Source: Dehalococcoidia bacterium (lineage in GTDB: Bacteria; Chloroflexota; Dehalococcoidia; Dehalococcoidales; UBA3254). From it: a stretch of 11,648 nucleotides of DNA. Under the pieces are notes generated by a model, which saw only the letters and a program-made list of their open reading frames with translations, was not told the DNA's origin and did not search any database. The first letter of the stretch is position 1, and the number at the start of each line of letters is the position of its first letter. Where the stretch lies: the NCBI GenBank assembly GCA_030691835.1, contig JAUYDO010000206.1, positions 1-11,648 of the forward strand. The letters are read 5' to 3'. Below are positions 1 through 6,397 of the stretch, piece after piece. The position numbers and the translations under genes are program-made.

Positions 1-386
1 GTGTACTGCGGCGCCTTGCGGGCGCGCTTGAGTCCCGGCTTCTTTCTCTCCTTAACCCTTGCGTCCCTGGTCAGCAGTCCGTACTGGCGCAGGAGCGGTT
101 TGAACTTCTCGTCAATCTTCACCAGGGCACGGGCGATGCCGTGTGTGATGGCGCCGCTCTGCCCGGTCACCCCGCCGCCCTCAACCTTGACGACCACGTT
201 GTACTTGCCGACGTTGTCCGTCGCCAGGAAGGGCTGCATTATCATGCGCTGGTACAAGGGGCGGGTGATGAGCTCTTCATACGGTTTACCGTTTATCACT
301 ATGGTGCCGTTACCCGGTATGAGCCTTACCCGTGCCACCGATGTTTTGCGTCTGCCTGTTCCGTAAAAATAAGTCTGTTTTTCCAC
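1..386 (-). CDS. rpsI: 30S ribosomal protein S9 (3' end cut by window edge)
   Basis: Ribosomal protein S9 of the small subunit head; in the family its basic C-terminal tail reaches towards the P-site tRNA. The visible protein has 128 complete codons plus two bases of the next. It shows the S9 N-terminal motif GRRKTSVARV (residues 11-20), the signature region GQSGAITHGIARAL (about 75-88) and the basic tail KKPGLKRARKAPQYT. The family normally ends in a few more residues, commonly Lys-Arg, so only the last codons and the stop lie outside the window. The start is GTG at 386, chosen because the protein then begins at the usual S9 position and an AGAGG Shine-Dalgarno lies about 10 bases upstream; no ATG fits. 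It follows rplM by 21 bases, the classic L13-S9 pair, and is the last gene seen in this transcription unit. Confidence 0.96.
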   Translation of the reverse strand, partial: MEKQTYFYGTGRRKTSVARVRLIPGNGTIVINGKPYEELITRPLYQRMIMQPFLATDNVGKYNVVVKVEGGGVTGQSGAITHGIARALVKIDEKFKPLLRQYGLLTRDARVKERKKPGLKRARKAPQY

Positions 387-407
387 CTTGTCTTTACCTC
401 TTTGGCG

Positions 408-920
408 CTAAGCCTTCTTTTCTTCTGTTGGAGCGGCTTCCTGTTTTTCCGCCTTTGGCTCTGCCGCTTTCTTCTCTGCCTTTGGTCTCACCGTCTTTTT
501 CTCTGCTTTCGGTTTCTGCGGCTTTGGAGCGGGGATGCCGCCGGCGTAGACCTTCAGCCTGGTCATCATCCGGGCGCGCAGGCGGTTATAGGGCAACATA
601 CCCTCGACCGCATATTCGAGCAAGCGTTTGGGATGGGTCTCCATAATCTGCCGATAGGTGCGCTCTTTGAAGCCACCGGGGTAGCCGGAATGCCAGTAGT
701 ATATTTTCTGCTCGGCTTTCCTGCCGGTGACACGCACCTTCTCCGCGTTGATGATGGAGACAAAATCGCCGCAGTCCGCGTTACGGGAGAATAACGGTTT
801 GCCCTTTCCCATAAGCAGGCACGCTACCTCGGTAGCGAGCCGCCCCAAGATTTTGTCCGTGGCATCAATCCGATGCTGTTTACGTTTAATATCAGTTTGT
901 TTGACACTCAAGGTTTTCAT
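408..920 (-). CDS. rplM: 50S ribosomal protein L13 with Lys/Glu/Ala-rich C-terminal repeat tail
   Basis: Ribosomal protein L13, an early-assembly 23S rRNA binding protein of the large subunit. Residues 1 to about 128 match the family: DATDKILGRLATEVA (19-33), IYYWHSGYPGGFKE (73-86), GMLPYNRLRARM (107-118) and RLKVYAGG (121-128). At 170 residues it is longer than the usual 140-150. From about residue 129 the normal short end is replaced by a low-complexity tail of Lys, Glu, Ala and Pro containing three PKAEK units spaced exactly nine residues apart (137, 146, 155). The synonymous codons differ among the repeats, so this is not a very recent duplication. ATG at 920 has AGGAG six bases upstream; that site overlaps the stop codon of truA, which suggests coupling. 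rpsI follows after 21 bases. Confidence 0.96.
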   Translation of the reverse strand: MKTLSVKQTDIKRKQHRIDATDKILGRLATEVACLLMGKGKPLFSRNADCGDFVSIINAEKVRVTGRKAEQKIYYWHSGYPGGFKERTYRQIMETHPKRLLEYAVEGMLPYNRLRARMMTRLKVYAGGIPAPKPQKPKAEKKTVRPKAEKKAAEPKAEKQEAAPTEEKKA

Positions 921-929
921 TATATTCTC

Positions 930-1694
930 CTAAAAGGGTAGCTGATAGTTCACCCGCAGCAGGCATAATCCGTGCGCCGGCGCGGCGGGTCCCGCCAGCC
1001 CCGGTCTCTTTGCCTCCATTATTTTATTAAATTCGTCCAGGGTCATCCTGCCCAAGCCGACTTCCAGTAATGCACCCACTGTATTGCGCACCTGGTGAGG
1101 CAGAAAGGACTTAGCCGCCATGTCAAATATGACCAGTTCATTGCGCCTTCTCACCTCCGCCCGGTAGACCTGGCGTATCGTGCTCCTCACCCCGTCGTAG
1201 TCGGTCACAAACGAGGCGAAGTCGCGCTCACCGACCAGTGCCTGGCACGCCCTATTCATTTCTTCAAGGTTCAAATCACCGGGGACAAGATAAGCGTAAT
1301 ACCGTTTCAGCGGCGACCGGGTCCGGCTGTTCAGGATATAGTACCTGTATTCCCGGCTGACCGCATCTTTCTGGACATTGAAGGAGTCGGCTACCCGGTG
1401 CGCCGATTTTACCGCAATATCTTTCGGTAAATAGTAGTTCAGCGCCTTAACAAAGGTCTCGACCGGCAGATTCGAAGCCGTCCTGAAGCCGACTACCTGA
1501 CCCCTGGCGTGAACGCCGGTATCAGTCCGGCTGGCGGCTACTATGCGCCTCTTTTCGCCGGTGAGCTTAAACAGGGCTTCTTCAATCTCCGCCTGGACTG
1601 TGGGTTGACTGGCTTGAAACTGAAAGCCATAGTAGTTTGTGCCATCATACTCCACAATCAGCACGATTTTGGTCAGACCGTCTATTGACTTCAC
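930..1694 (-). CDS. truA: tRNA pseudouridine(38-40) synthase TruA
   Basis: TruA isomerises uridines 38, 39 and 40 of the tRNA anticodon stem-loop to pseudouridine in the cytoplasm. The 254-residue length is typical of the family. EYDGTNYYGFQFQ (15-27) matches the N-terminal signature. The catalytic aspartate lies in SRTDTGVHARGQV (Asp58). The second domain contains FLPHQVRNTVGALLEVG, and the end GPAAPAHGLCLLRVNY is the usual C-terminal block. The start is taken as GTG at 1694. Its support is weaker than elsewhere: an AGGGG run directly abuts it with no spacer, and no ATG is available between the rplQ stop and the conserved domain. It lies 24 bases after rplQ and 9 bases before rplM, so it is probably co-transcribed with the ribosomal genes. 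Confidence 0.94.
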   Translation of the reverse strand: MKSIDGLTKIVLIVEYDGTNYYGFQFQASQPTVQAEIEEALFKLTGEKRRIVAASRTDTGVHARGQVVGFRTASNLPVETFVKALNYYLPKDIAVKSAHRVADSFNVQKDAVSREYRYYILNSRTRSPLKRYYAYLVPGDLNLEEMNRACQALVGERDFASFVTDYDGVRSTIRQVYRAEVRRRNELVIFDMAAKSFLPHQVRNTVGALLEVGLGRMTLDEFNKIMEAKRPGLAGPAAPAHGLCLLRVNYQLPF

Positions 1695-1718
1695 CCCCTG
1701 GGTGATTCTTTTAAGGTT

Positions 1719-2072
1719 CTACTCAACGAGCTCAATAATAGCCATGGCGGCGCCGTCGCCGCTCCTGGGTCCCAGCTTAATCACGCGGGTATAGCCGCCG
1801 TTGCGCTGGGCATACCTGGGAGCGACCTCGGCAAAAAGCTTGTCCACCACCCTTTCATCAGTGATAAAGGACAACGCCTGTCTGCGGTGATGAAGCTTGC
1901 CGGCTTTGCCCAGCGTAATCATCTTCTCCACAGGACTCCGTATCGCCTTAGCCTTGGCTTCGGTCGTGGTAATCCTGGTATGGTCCAGCACTTCGGTTAC
2001 CAGATTGCGAATCATCAACTGTCTGGGACCGGTAGGTCTATCAAATCTTCTACTAGATACCTGATGTCTCAT
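1719..2072 (-). CDS. rplQ: 50S ribosomal protein L17
   Basis: Ribosomal protein L17, located near the peptide exit side of the large subunit. The full-length 117-residue protein begins with the family's [18 protein letters not shown] (compare MRH-x-K-x-GRKLGR in relatives) followed by [12 protein letters not shown] and the signature [10 protein letters not shown] (36-45). It ends with [13 protein letters not shown], the usual last strand. The start ATG at 2072 has GAGGAAAG upstream at good spacing. It sits 16 bases after rpoA, the standard last pair of the alpha operon. Confidence 0.97.
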   Translation of the reverse strand: MRHQVSSRRFDRPTGPRQLMIRNLVTEVLDHTRITTTEAKAKAIRSPVEKMITLGKAGKLHHRRQALSFITDERVVDKLFAEVAPRYAQRNGGYTRVIKLGPRSGDGAAMAIIELVE

Positions 2073-2088
2073 AATATGCTTTCCTCAG

Positions 2089-3075
2089 TTATTCAGCCTG
2101 TTCCTCCGGCACACTCTCGGACGTTTCTTTCTCAGCTTCACCCACAACCAGACCGGCGAGAGTCAAGCCCATCGCCTTGAGACGGTCCTGCACCTCCTGC
2201 ATGGACTTCTGCCCGAAGTTGCGCAGCTGGAGCAGTTCCTTCTCCGACTTTGAGACCAGCTCTCCGACCGTAGAGATGCCGCCGCGCCTCAGGCTATTGA
2301 GAGTACGTACCGATAGGTCCATGTCTTCGACAAGCATGTTAATTTTCTCGTCCGGAATTGCCGGGGTTGCCGCAACCTTCACTTCCTCCGCGCTGCGGGT
2401 CCTGATGCCGGCAAACGGAGCCAGCAACTGCATCAGCATCTCGGCACTGTGGCTGACTGCGTCAACGGGCGATACTGTCCCGTCGGTCCATATTTCCAGA
2501 TTCAGGCGCTCACGGCTGGTCTCCCTGCCCAGGTGCACCGGTTCGATGGCGAAATTGACTTTGCGTATCGGCGTAAACACTGCATCTACCGGTATAACAC
2601 CAACCGACAGGTTGGTGCCGCCATCAGCCTGTCTGTAGCCTTCGCCCAACTCCACGTTGAACTCAACGCTAAGCCTGGCATCCGGAGAATCGAGTGTCGC
2701 CAGGTAGAGGTCCGGATTTATAATTTCAAAGTCTTCTGACGGTTTTATATCCGCCGCGGTTACGCCGCCCTCACGAGCTACCTCGAGCACCAGCTTGCCG
2801 GGGCGCCCGGAGTTAGCCTTCAACCTCAGCGACTTCACATTAAGCAAAAACTCGATTGTGTCTTCCTTTACGTTGGGAATGGTCGAGAACTCATGCTGAA
2901 TCCCTTCAATCTTGACCGAGGTCACCGCCGCGCCCGGCAGGTAACCGAGAAGCATACGTCTCAAGGCATTACCCAGAGTAATACCAATCCCCTTTCCCAA
3001 GGGCTCCGCTTTGAACTTAGCGTAGTTGCCCTTGCTTTCCACAGCTTCTATTTTGGGTACAATCAGTGGAGACAA
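2089..3075 (-). CDS. rpoA: DNA-directed RNA polymerase subunit alpha
   Basis: The alpha subunit dimerises to nucleate RNA polymerase assembly and uses its C-terminal domain to bind UP-element DNA and activators. The protein has 328 residues. The N-terminal assembly domain (about 1-230) contains LGKGIGITLGNALRRMLLG (26-44). A linker follows, then the C-terminal helix-hairpin-helix domain (about 245-305) with SVRTLN (Arg257, Asn260) and FGQKSM (Gly288, Lys290, Ser291), which align with DNA-contacting residues known in E. coli alpha. It ends in an acidic tail. The start is TTG at 3075: a perfect GGAGG lies seven bases upstream, the protein then begins at the normal position, and there is no ATG nearby. 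It lies 17 bases downstream of rpsD and 16 upstream of rplQ. Confidence 0.97.
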   Translation of the reverse strand: MSPLIVPKIEAVESKGNYAKFKAEPLGKGIGITLGNALRRMLLGYLPGAAVTSVKIEGIQHEFSTIPNVKEDTIEFLLNVKSLRLKANSGRPGKLVLEVAREGGVTAADIKPSEDFEIINPDLYLATLDSPDARLSVEFNVELGEGYRQADGGTNLSVGVIPVDAVFTPIRKVNFAIEPVHLGRETSRERLNLEIWTDGTVSPVDAVSHSAEMLMQLLAPFAGIRTRSAEEVKVAATPAIPDEKINMLVEDMDLSVRTLNSLRRGGISTVGELVSKSEKELLQLRNFGQKSMQEVQDRLKAMGLTLAGLVVGEAEKETSESVPEEQAE

Positions 3076-3082
3076 CTCCTTA

Positions 3083-3087
3083 CCTCC
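3083..3087 (-). promoter_or_regulatory. Shine-Dalgarno of rpoA that fixes a TTG start
   Basis: GGAGG on the minus strand, seven bases before the TTG at 3073-3075 and just after the rpsD stop. A strong site at ideal spacing supports TTG as the real initiation codon of rpoA. Confidence 0.7.
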
Positions 3088-3092
3088 GTGAA

Positions 3093-3719
3093 TTACCTTG
3101 AGTAATACTCGACGATGCTCTTTACCTGGAACTTAGCTTCAATATCCTCAGGCCTTGGCAGAGAAACGACCTTGCCAACCAGGTGCTCTCTATCCAGGTC
3201 CAGCCATGTCGGGACCGTCTTGGCTTTTATGCTCTCCTGCAGAGTCTTAAAATACTCCGTCTTGGTGCTTCCCTGACTCCAGCTGATGGTATCTCCCTCG
3301 TTTACCACGTAAGAAGGCACGTCCGTTCGGTGCTCATTGACCATAATGTGTCCGTGCCCGACCAGCTGGCGCGCCTGAGCGTGGGAGTCAGCGAATCCCA
3401 GCCGGTACACAATGTTGTCCAGCCGTCTTTCCAGCAATACCAGCAGGTTCTGACCGGTGACGCCGGTCTTGCGCTCGGCTCTCCGGAAGAACTGCTTGAA
3501 CTGTCTCTCGAAGAGACCGTAGATGTACTTGGCTCTCTGTTTCTCCCTGAGCTGGATGCCCCGGTCGGAGAGCCGGCGGCGCGTGACAGCATGGGGACCC
3601 GGCGGCTTCGCCCTGCGCTCTATGCCGCATTTGGGGCCGGCACACCTGTCGCCCTTAAGCATCAGCTTCTCGCCACTGCGGCGACATAATCTGCAAACTG
3701 GTCCGGTAAATCTCGCCAG
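3093..3719 (-). CDS. rpsD: 30S ribosomal protein S4 (apparent CTG start)
   Basis: S4 is a primary 16S rRNA binding protein that nucleates assembly of the small-subunit body and lies at the mRNA entry channel. Starting at CTG 3719 gives 208 residues, the normal family length. The N-terminus (M)ARFTGPVCRLCRRSGEKL then matches the standard S4 start MARYTGPVCRLCRR. The complete Cys4 zinc knuckle is present (Cys9, Cys12, Cys26, Cys31), followed by the S4 RNA-binding domain (RRLDNIVYRLGFADSHAQAR). Only 9 bases separate it from the rpsK stop, and AGGA overlaps that stop seven bases before CTG. No ATG, GTG or TTG lies between the stop and the CTG. The next in-frame ATG (3662) would delete 19 conserved residues, including two zinc cysteines. 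The gene identity is certain; the CTG start is inferred from homology and spacing. Confidence 0.93.
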   Translation of the reverse strand: MARFTGPVCRLCRRSGEKLMLKGDRCAGPKCGIERRAKPPGPHAVTRRRLSDRGIQLREKQRAKYIYGLFERQFKQFFRRAERKTGVTGQNLLVLLERRLDNIVYRLGFADSHAQARQLVGHGHIMVNEHRTDVPSYVVNEGDTISWSQGSTKTEYFKTLQESIKAKTVPTWLDLDREHLVGKVVSLPRPEDIEAKFQVKSIVEYYSR

Positions 3720-3724
3720 TTCTT

Positions 3725-3730
3725 CTTCCT
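3725..3730 (-). promoter_or_regulatory. Shine-Dalgarno of rpsD overlapping the rpsK stop
   Basis: AGGAAG on the minus strand begins within the TAG stop of rpsK. The AGGA core ends seven bases before the proposed CTG start of rpsD at 3719, whereas the ATG at 3662 has no comparable site at the right distance. Confidence 0.6.
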
Positions 3731-4115
3731 ATACTCTCCGCCTCTTGGGAGGACGACAGCCGTTATGGGGCACCGGCGTCACGTCCCTTATGCTGGTTAT
3801 GTAAAGCCCGGCGCTCTGGAGCGAGCGGAGAGCCGCTTCACGTCCGCTGCCCGGTCCCCTGACGAATACCTCAATCTGGCGCAGACCCTGCTCCATAGCC
3901 TTTCGTGCGGCGTCATGCGCCGCCAGTTGCGCCGCGTAGGGTGTTCCCTTCCGGGAACCCTTGAAACCTGATGAGCCCGAACTTGCCCAGGCAATCACGT
4001 TCCCCTGCGGGTCGGTCAGGGTAATCATGGTATTATTGAAGGTAGACTGGATGAAAGCCTTACCGGAAACTATAGACTTACGTTCCCGTCTCCTCGTTCT
4101 CGTCTTCTTTGGCAT
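3729..4115 (-). CDS. rpsK: 30S ribosomal protein S11
   Basis: S11 forms part of the small-subunit platform near the mRNA exit and E site. The complete 128-residue protein has the family features in order: a basic N-terminus ([13 protein letters not shown]), [19 protein letters not shown] (22-40), the glycine/serine-rich [20 protein letters not shown] (43-62), [15 protein letters not shown], and the typical end [19 protein letters not shown] at 4115 is preceded by a strong AGGAGG with a five-base spacer. It follows rpsM by 26 bases and is followed 9 bases later by rpsD, the usual S13-S11-S4-alpha order. Confidence 0.98.
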   Translation of the reverse strand: MPKKTRTRRRERKSIVSGKAFIQSTFNNTMITLTDPQGNVIAWASSGSSGFKGSRKGTPYAAQLAAHDAARKAMEQGLRQIEVFVRGPGSGREAALRSLQSAGLYITSIRDVTPVPHNGCRPPKRRRV

Positions 4116-4141
4116 TAAATCCTCCTGGTTTATTCTCCCGG

Positions 4142-4531
4142 TTACTTCTTAGCCGTGCCGCGCTTCTGTCCCCTGCCAGCCACGGTCTTACGTGCACCGC
4201 GCCTGGTCCTGGCGTTGGTCCGGGTGCTCTGCCCCCTGACCGGCAAGCTGCGGCGGTGCCGGGTCCCCCGGTAACTGCCTATCTCGATAAGGCGCCTGAT
4301 ATTCAGGTTGATTTCTTTTCTCAGCTCACCCTCTACCCGGTACTGCTTATCAACGATTTCACGGAGCTTGTTAAGCTCCTCCTCGGTGAGGGAATCGGTC
4401 TTGGTCACCGGGTTGATGCCAGCCTTGTTCAGAATCTCCTGGCTCTTGGCACGACCGATGCCATAAATGTATTGCAGGGAAATCCATGCCTGCTTGTTTC
4501 CCGGTATTTCTACTCCAGATACACGTGGCAT
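4142..4531 (-). CDS. rpsM: 30S ribosomal protein S13
   Basis: S13 sits in the head of the small subunit and forms intersubunit bridges to L5 and the 23S rRNA; its basic tail approaches the P-site tRNA. The 129-residue protein begins [20 protein letters not shown], has the helix-two-turn-helix segment [19 protein letters not shown] (23-41), and carries the signature [20 protein letters not shown] before a basic tail ending KRGTAKK. ATG at 4531 has AAGGAGG four bases upstream. It follows rpmJ by 18 bases and starts the alpha-operon block. Confidence 0.98.
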   Translation of the reverse strand: MPRVSGVEIPGNKQAWISLQYIYGIGRAKSQEILNKAGINPVTKTDSLTEEELNKLREIVDKQYRVEGELRKEINLNIRRLIEIGSYRGTRHRRSLPVRGQSTRTNARTRRGARKTVAGRGQKRGTAKK

Positions 4532-4549
4532 AAAACCTCCTTACCTCAG

Positions 4550-4663
4550 CTAGCCCTGCCGCTGCTTGTGCTTGGGGTTAGTACAGATAACGCGGACCAC
4601 CCCATGCCGCCTGATTACTCTGCACTTCTCACATCTTACTTTTACTGAAGCCCTAACTTTCAT
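4550..4663 (-). CDS. rpmJ: 50S ribosomal protein L36, zinc-binding type
   Basis: L36 is the smallest ribosomal protein and stabilises 23S rRNA in the large subunit. This 37-residue gene was found by translating the gap between infA and rpsM. It starts [20 protein letters not shown] and continues to NPKHKQRQG before a TAG stop. The zinc ligands Cys11, Cys14, Cys27 and His32 are all present, so it is the zinc-binding form. The ATG at 4663 has only a weak purine-rich GAGAG site upstream. It is preceded by the longest spacer in the window (69 bases), which holds a possible promoter, and lies 18 bases before rpsM. Confidence 0.97.
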   Translation of the reverse strand: MKVRASVKVRCEKCRVIRRHGVVRVICTNPKHKQRQG

Positions 4664-4697
4664 CTCAGTATCTCTCTATTTTTTCCCGCAAATATTT

Positions 4698-4726
4698 ATT
4701 TTACTACAAAGAAGCCGATAGTCCAA
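4698..4726 (-). promoter_or_regulatory. Candidate sigma-70-type promoter upstream of rpmJ-rpsM
   Basis: The 69-base infA-rpmJ spacer is clearly AT-rich (about 33% GC by hand count). On the minus strand it contains TTGGAC (4721-4726; matches TTGACA at three positions, including the TTG) and TAAAAT (4698-4703; five of six to TATAAT), separated by exactly 17 bases. A transcript starting about seven bases on would have a leader of roughly 25-30 bases before the rpmJ ATG. The -35 match is weak, and an AT-rich spacer can give such a pair by chance. Confidence 0.35.
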
Positions 4727-4732
4727 AACTTC

Positions 4733-4951
4733 TTATTCAAGCCGATAAGTGATTCGACCCCGGCTCAGGTCATAGGGAGATAGCTCAATTAAGACCTTGT
4801 CCCCCGGTAATATCTTGATATAATGCATCCTCATTCTGCCGGAAATATGAGCCAGGACTTTGTGTCCGTTCGGTAGCTCCGCCCAGAACATGGCATTCGG
4901 CAGAGCCTCCACCACCTTTCCCTCGACTTCTATTGCCTCTTTCTTAGGCAT
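4733..4951 (-). CDS. infA: Translation initiation factor IF-1
   Basis: IF-1 binds the A site of the 30S subunit during initiation, together with IF-2 and IF-3. The 72-residue protein has the normal family length and is essentially one OB-fold (S1-like) domain: [19 protein letters not shown] (4-22), [16 protein letters not shown] (26-41), [19 protein letters not shown] (47-65) and the end RITYRLE. ATG at 4951 has GGGAG upstream with a rather short spacer. It lies 34 bases after map and 69 before rpmJ, the gene order known from Bacillus-type clusters. Confidence 0.98.
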   Translation of the reverse strand: MPKKEAIEVEGKVVEALPNAMFWAELPNGHKVLAHISGRMRMHYIKILPGDKVLIELSPYDLSRGRITYRLE

Positions 4952-4985
4952 ATACTCCCGTACTACTGGTTATTTTATCACCTTC

Positions 4986-5735
4986 CTATAAGGCAGTGAG
5001 TATCTCAGCGCCATCATCCCTGATGGCGATGGTGTGTTCAAAATGAGCGGAAAGACTGCCATCGGCGGTACATACCGTCCAGCCATCATCTTTGACCCTG
5101 GTGTGCCAGTCTCCCGTTGTGACCATCGGCTCAAGGGCAAAGGTCATACCCCTTTTCAGCAGGGTACCCGTGCCCGGCATGCCGAAGTTGGGTATGAGCG
5201 GGTCTTCATGCATGTCACGACCGATGCCGTGCCCGGTGTACTCACGCACAACAGAAAAACCCTTAGACTCGGCGTGCTCCTGAATGGCGGCGGAAATATC
5301 GCCCAGCCTTGCGCCGTGACGCGCCGCCGCGATGCCGGCTTTCAGCGCTCCCTCGGTCGCCTTCATCAGGTCACGCGCTCGCTGGCTGGCTTCGCCGACA
5401 CCCACGGTCACCGCCGCATCACCCTGAAAGCCATTATATATCACCCCGAAGTCGATGGAGACTATATCACCATCCTTCATGATGCGTTCTCCAGGAATGC
5501 CGTGAACCACCTCATCGTTCATGGAAACACAGAGACTGCCAGGGAAGCCACGGTAGCCCTTGAACGAGGATACGGCACCCAGCCTCTCTATCTCCCTGAC
5601 TGCGATGATGTCCAGCTCCTTTGTTTTCATACCCGGTCTTACTGTGTTAACCAGAATCTCCAATACTTCCGCTACTATCTTGCCCGCCTGCCGCATAGTA
5701 GCTATTTCTCGCTCGGATTTGATAATTATGCCCAT
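4986..5735 (-). CDS. map: Methionine aminopeptidase, type I
   Basis: Removes the initiator methionine from nascent proteins whose second residue is small. The 249 residues form a complete pita-bread fold without an N-terminal extension. All five metal ligands are visible: Asp95 (SIDFG), Asp106 (GDAA), His169 (TGHGIG), Glu202 (LEPM) and Glu233 (HFEHT). The catalytic histidines His78 (VVHGIP) and His176 (MHEDP) are also present. ATG at 5735 is four bases after the adk stop. No clear Shine-Dalgarno precedes it, so translation is likely coupled to adk. The adk-map-infA neighbourhood ties protein maturation to ribosome synthesis. Confidence 0.98.
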   Translation of the reverse strand: MGIIIKSEREIATMRQAGKIVAEVLEILVNTVRPGMKTKELDIIAVREIERLGAVSSFKGYRGFPGSLCVSMNDEVVHGIPGERIMKDGDIVSIDFGVIYNGFQGDAAVTVGVGEASQRARDLMKATEGALKAGIAAARHGARLGDISAAIQEHAESKGFSVVREYTGHGIGRDMHEDPLIPNFGMPGTGTLLKRGMTFALEPMVTTGDWHTRVKDDGWTVCTADGSLSAHFEHTIAIRDDGAEILTAL

Positions 5736-5739
5736 GAAA

Positions 5740-6390
5740 TTACTTTTTCGGTTTCAGGGCGGAAACTATCCTCCCGTATATCTCTTCCGGACTACCCTCG
5801 CCACTCACCTCCAACAGCTTGCCAGCCCCGGTATAATACTCAATCAGAGGCGCAGTCTGAGCGAAGTAGACCTCCAGCCGCTTTTTGACTGTCTCCACGG
5901 TGTCATCAGGACGCTGGTACAGCTCACCGCCGCACTTATCGCATTTGCCCCTGGCCTTCGGCGGAGAGGTGACCTCGTGGTACGGCGTCTGGCAGTTGCG
6001 GCAAATCCAGCGCCCGCTGAGCCGCTTTAGCAGTTCGCCCTCTGACACCTTGATATAGACCGCCTTATCTATAGCTTTATCCTGCTGAGCCAGCGCTTTA
6101 TCCAGCACCTTTGCCTGCTCCAGGTTGCGCGGGAAACCGTCCAGCAGGACACCGGACTTACAGTCCGGAGCCGCCAGCCTGTTCAACACCATCTGAATGG
6201 TTATCTCGTCCGGAACCAGCTTCCCCTTCTCCATGTAAGACTTTGCTTTCAAGCCAAGCTCATCACCCTTCTCCAGCGCCTGTCGAAACAGGTCACCGGT
6301 AGCAACATGGGTCAGCTTCCGCTTCTCTGAAAGGAGAGCCGCCTGAGTTCCCTTACCTGCTCCGGGTGCTCCGAGTAATATGATGTACAC
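5740..6390 (-). CDS. adk: Adenylate kinase with zinc-binding LID
   Basis: Catalyses ATP + AMP = 2 ADP in the cytoplasm. From GTG at 6390 the protein has 216 residues, the usual length of long-form bacterial Adk. Visible features are the P-loop GAPGAGKGT (7-15), the AMP-binding segment ATGDLFRQAL (30-39), LLDGFPRN (82-89) and the LID (about 125-162) with Cys130, Cys133, Cys150 and Cys153, a Cys4 zinc set as in Gram-positive enzymes. The reading frame stays open 18 codons further upstream into secY, but GTG 6390 is preferred because the sequence then begins MYIILLGAPG like the family and AGGGGG lies four bases upstream, overlapping the secY stop. It starts 7 bases after secY and ends 4 bases before map. 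Confidence 0.97.
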   Translation of the reverse strand: MYIILLGAPGAGKGTQAALLSEKRKLTHVATGDLFRQALEKGDELGLKAKSYMEKGKLVPDEITIQMVLNRLAAPDCKSGVLLDGFPRNLEQAKVLDKALAQQDKAIDKAVYIKVSEGELLKRLSGRWICRNCQTPYHEVTSPPKARGKCDKCGGELYQRPDDTVETVKKRLEVYFAQTAPLIEYYTGAGKLLEVSGEGSPEEIYGRIVSALKPKK

Positions 6391-6397
6391 TATCCCC

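Noticed and set aside
4960..4980. Imperfect palindrome GGTGATAAAATAACC in the infA-map spacer
   Set aside because: The arms are only six bases with a mismatch and no T-run follows, so it is neither a credible terminator nor a clear operator.
5034..5888. 284-residue plus-strand open frame antisense to map and the end of adk
   Set aside because: It lies opposite two genes with full catalytic motifs, has no recognisable domain and spans their junction; it is a shadow of minus-strand codon use.
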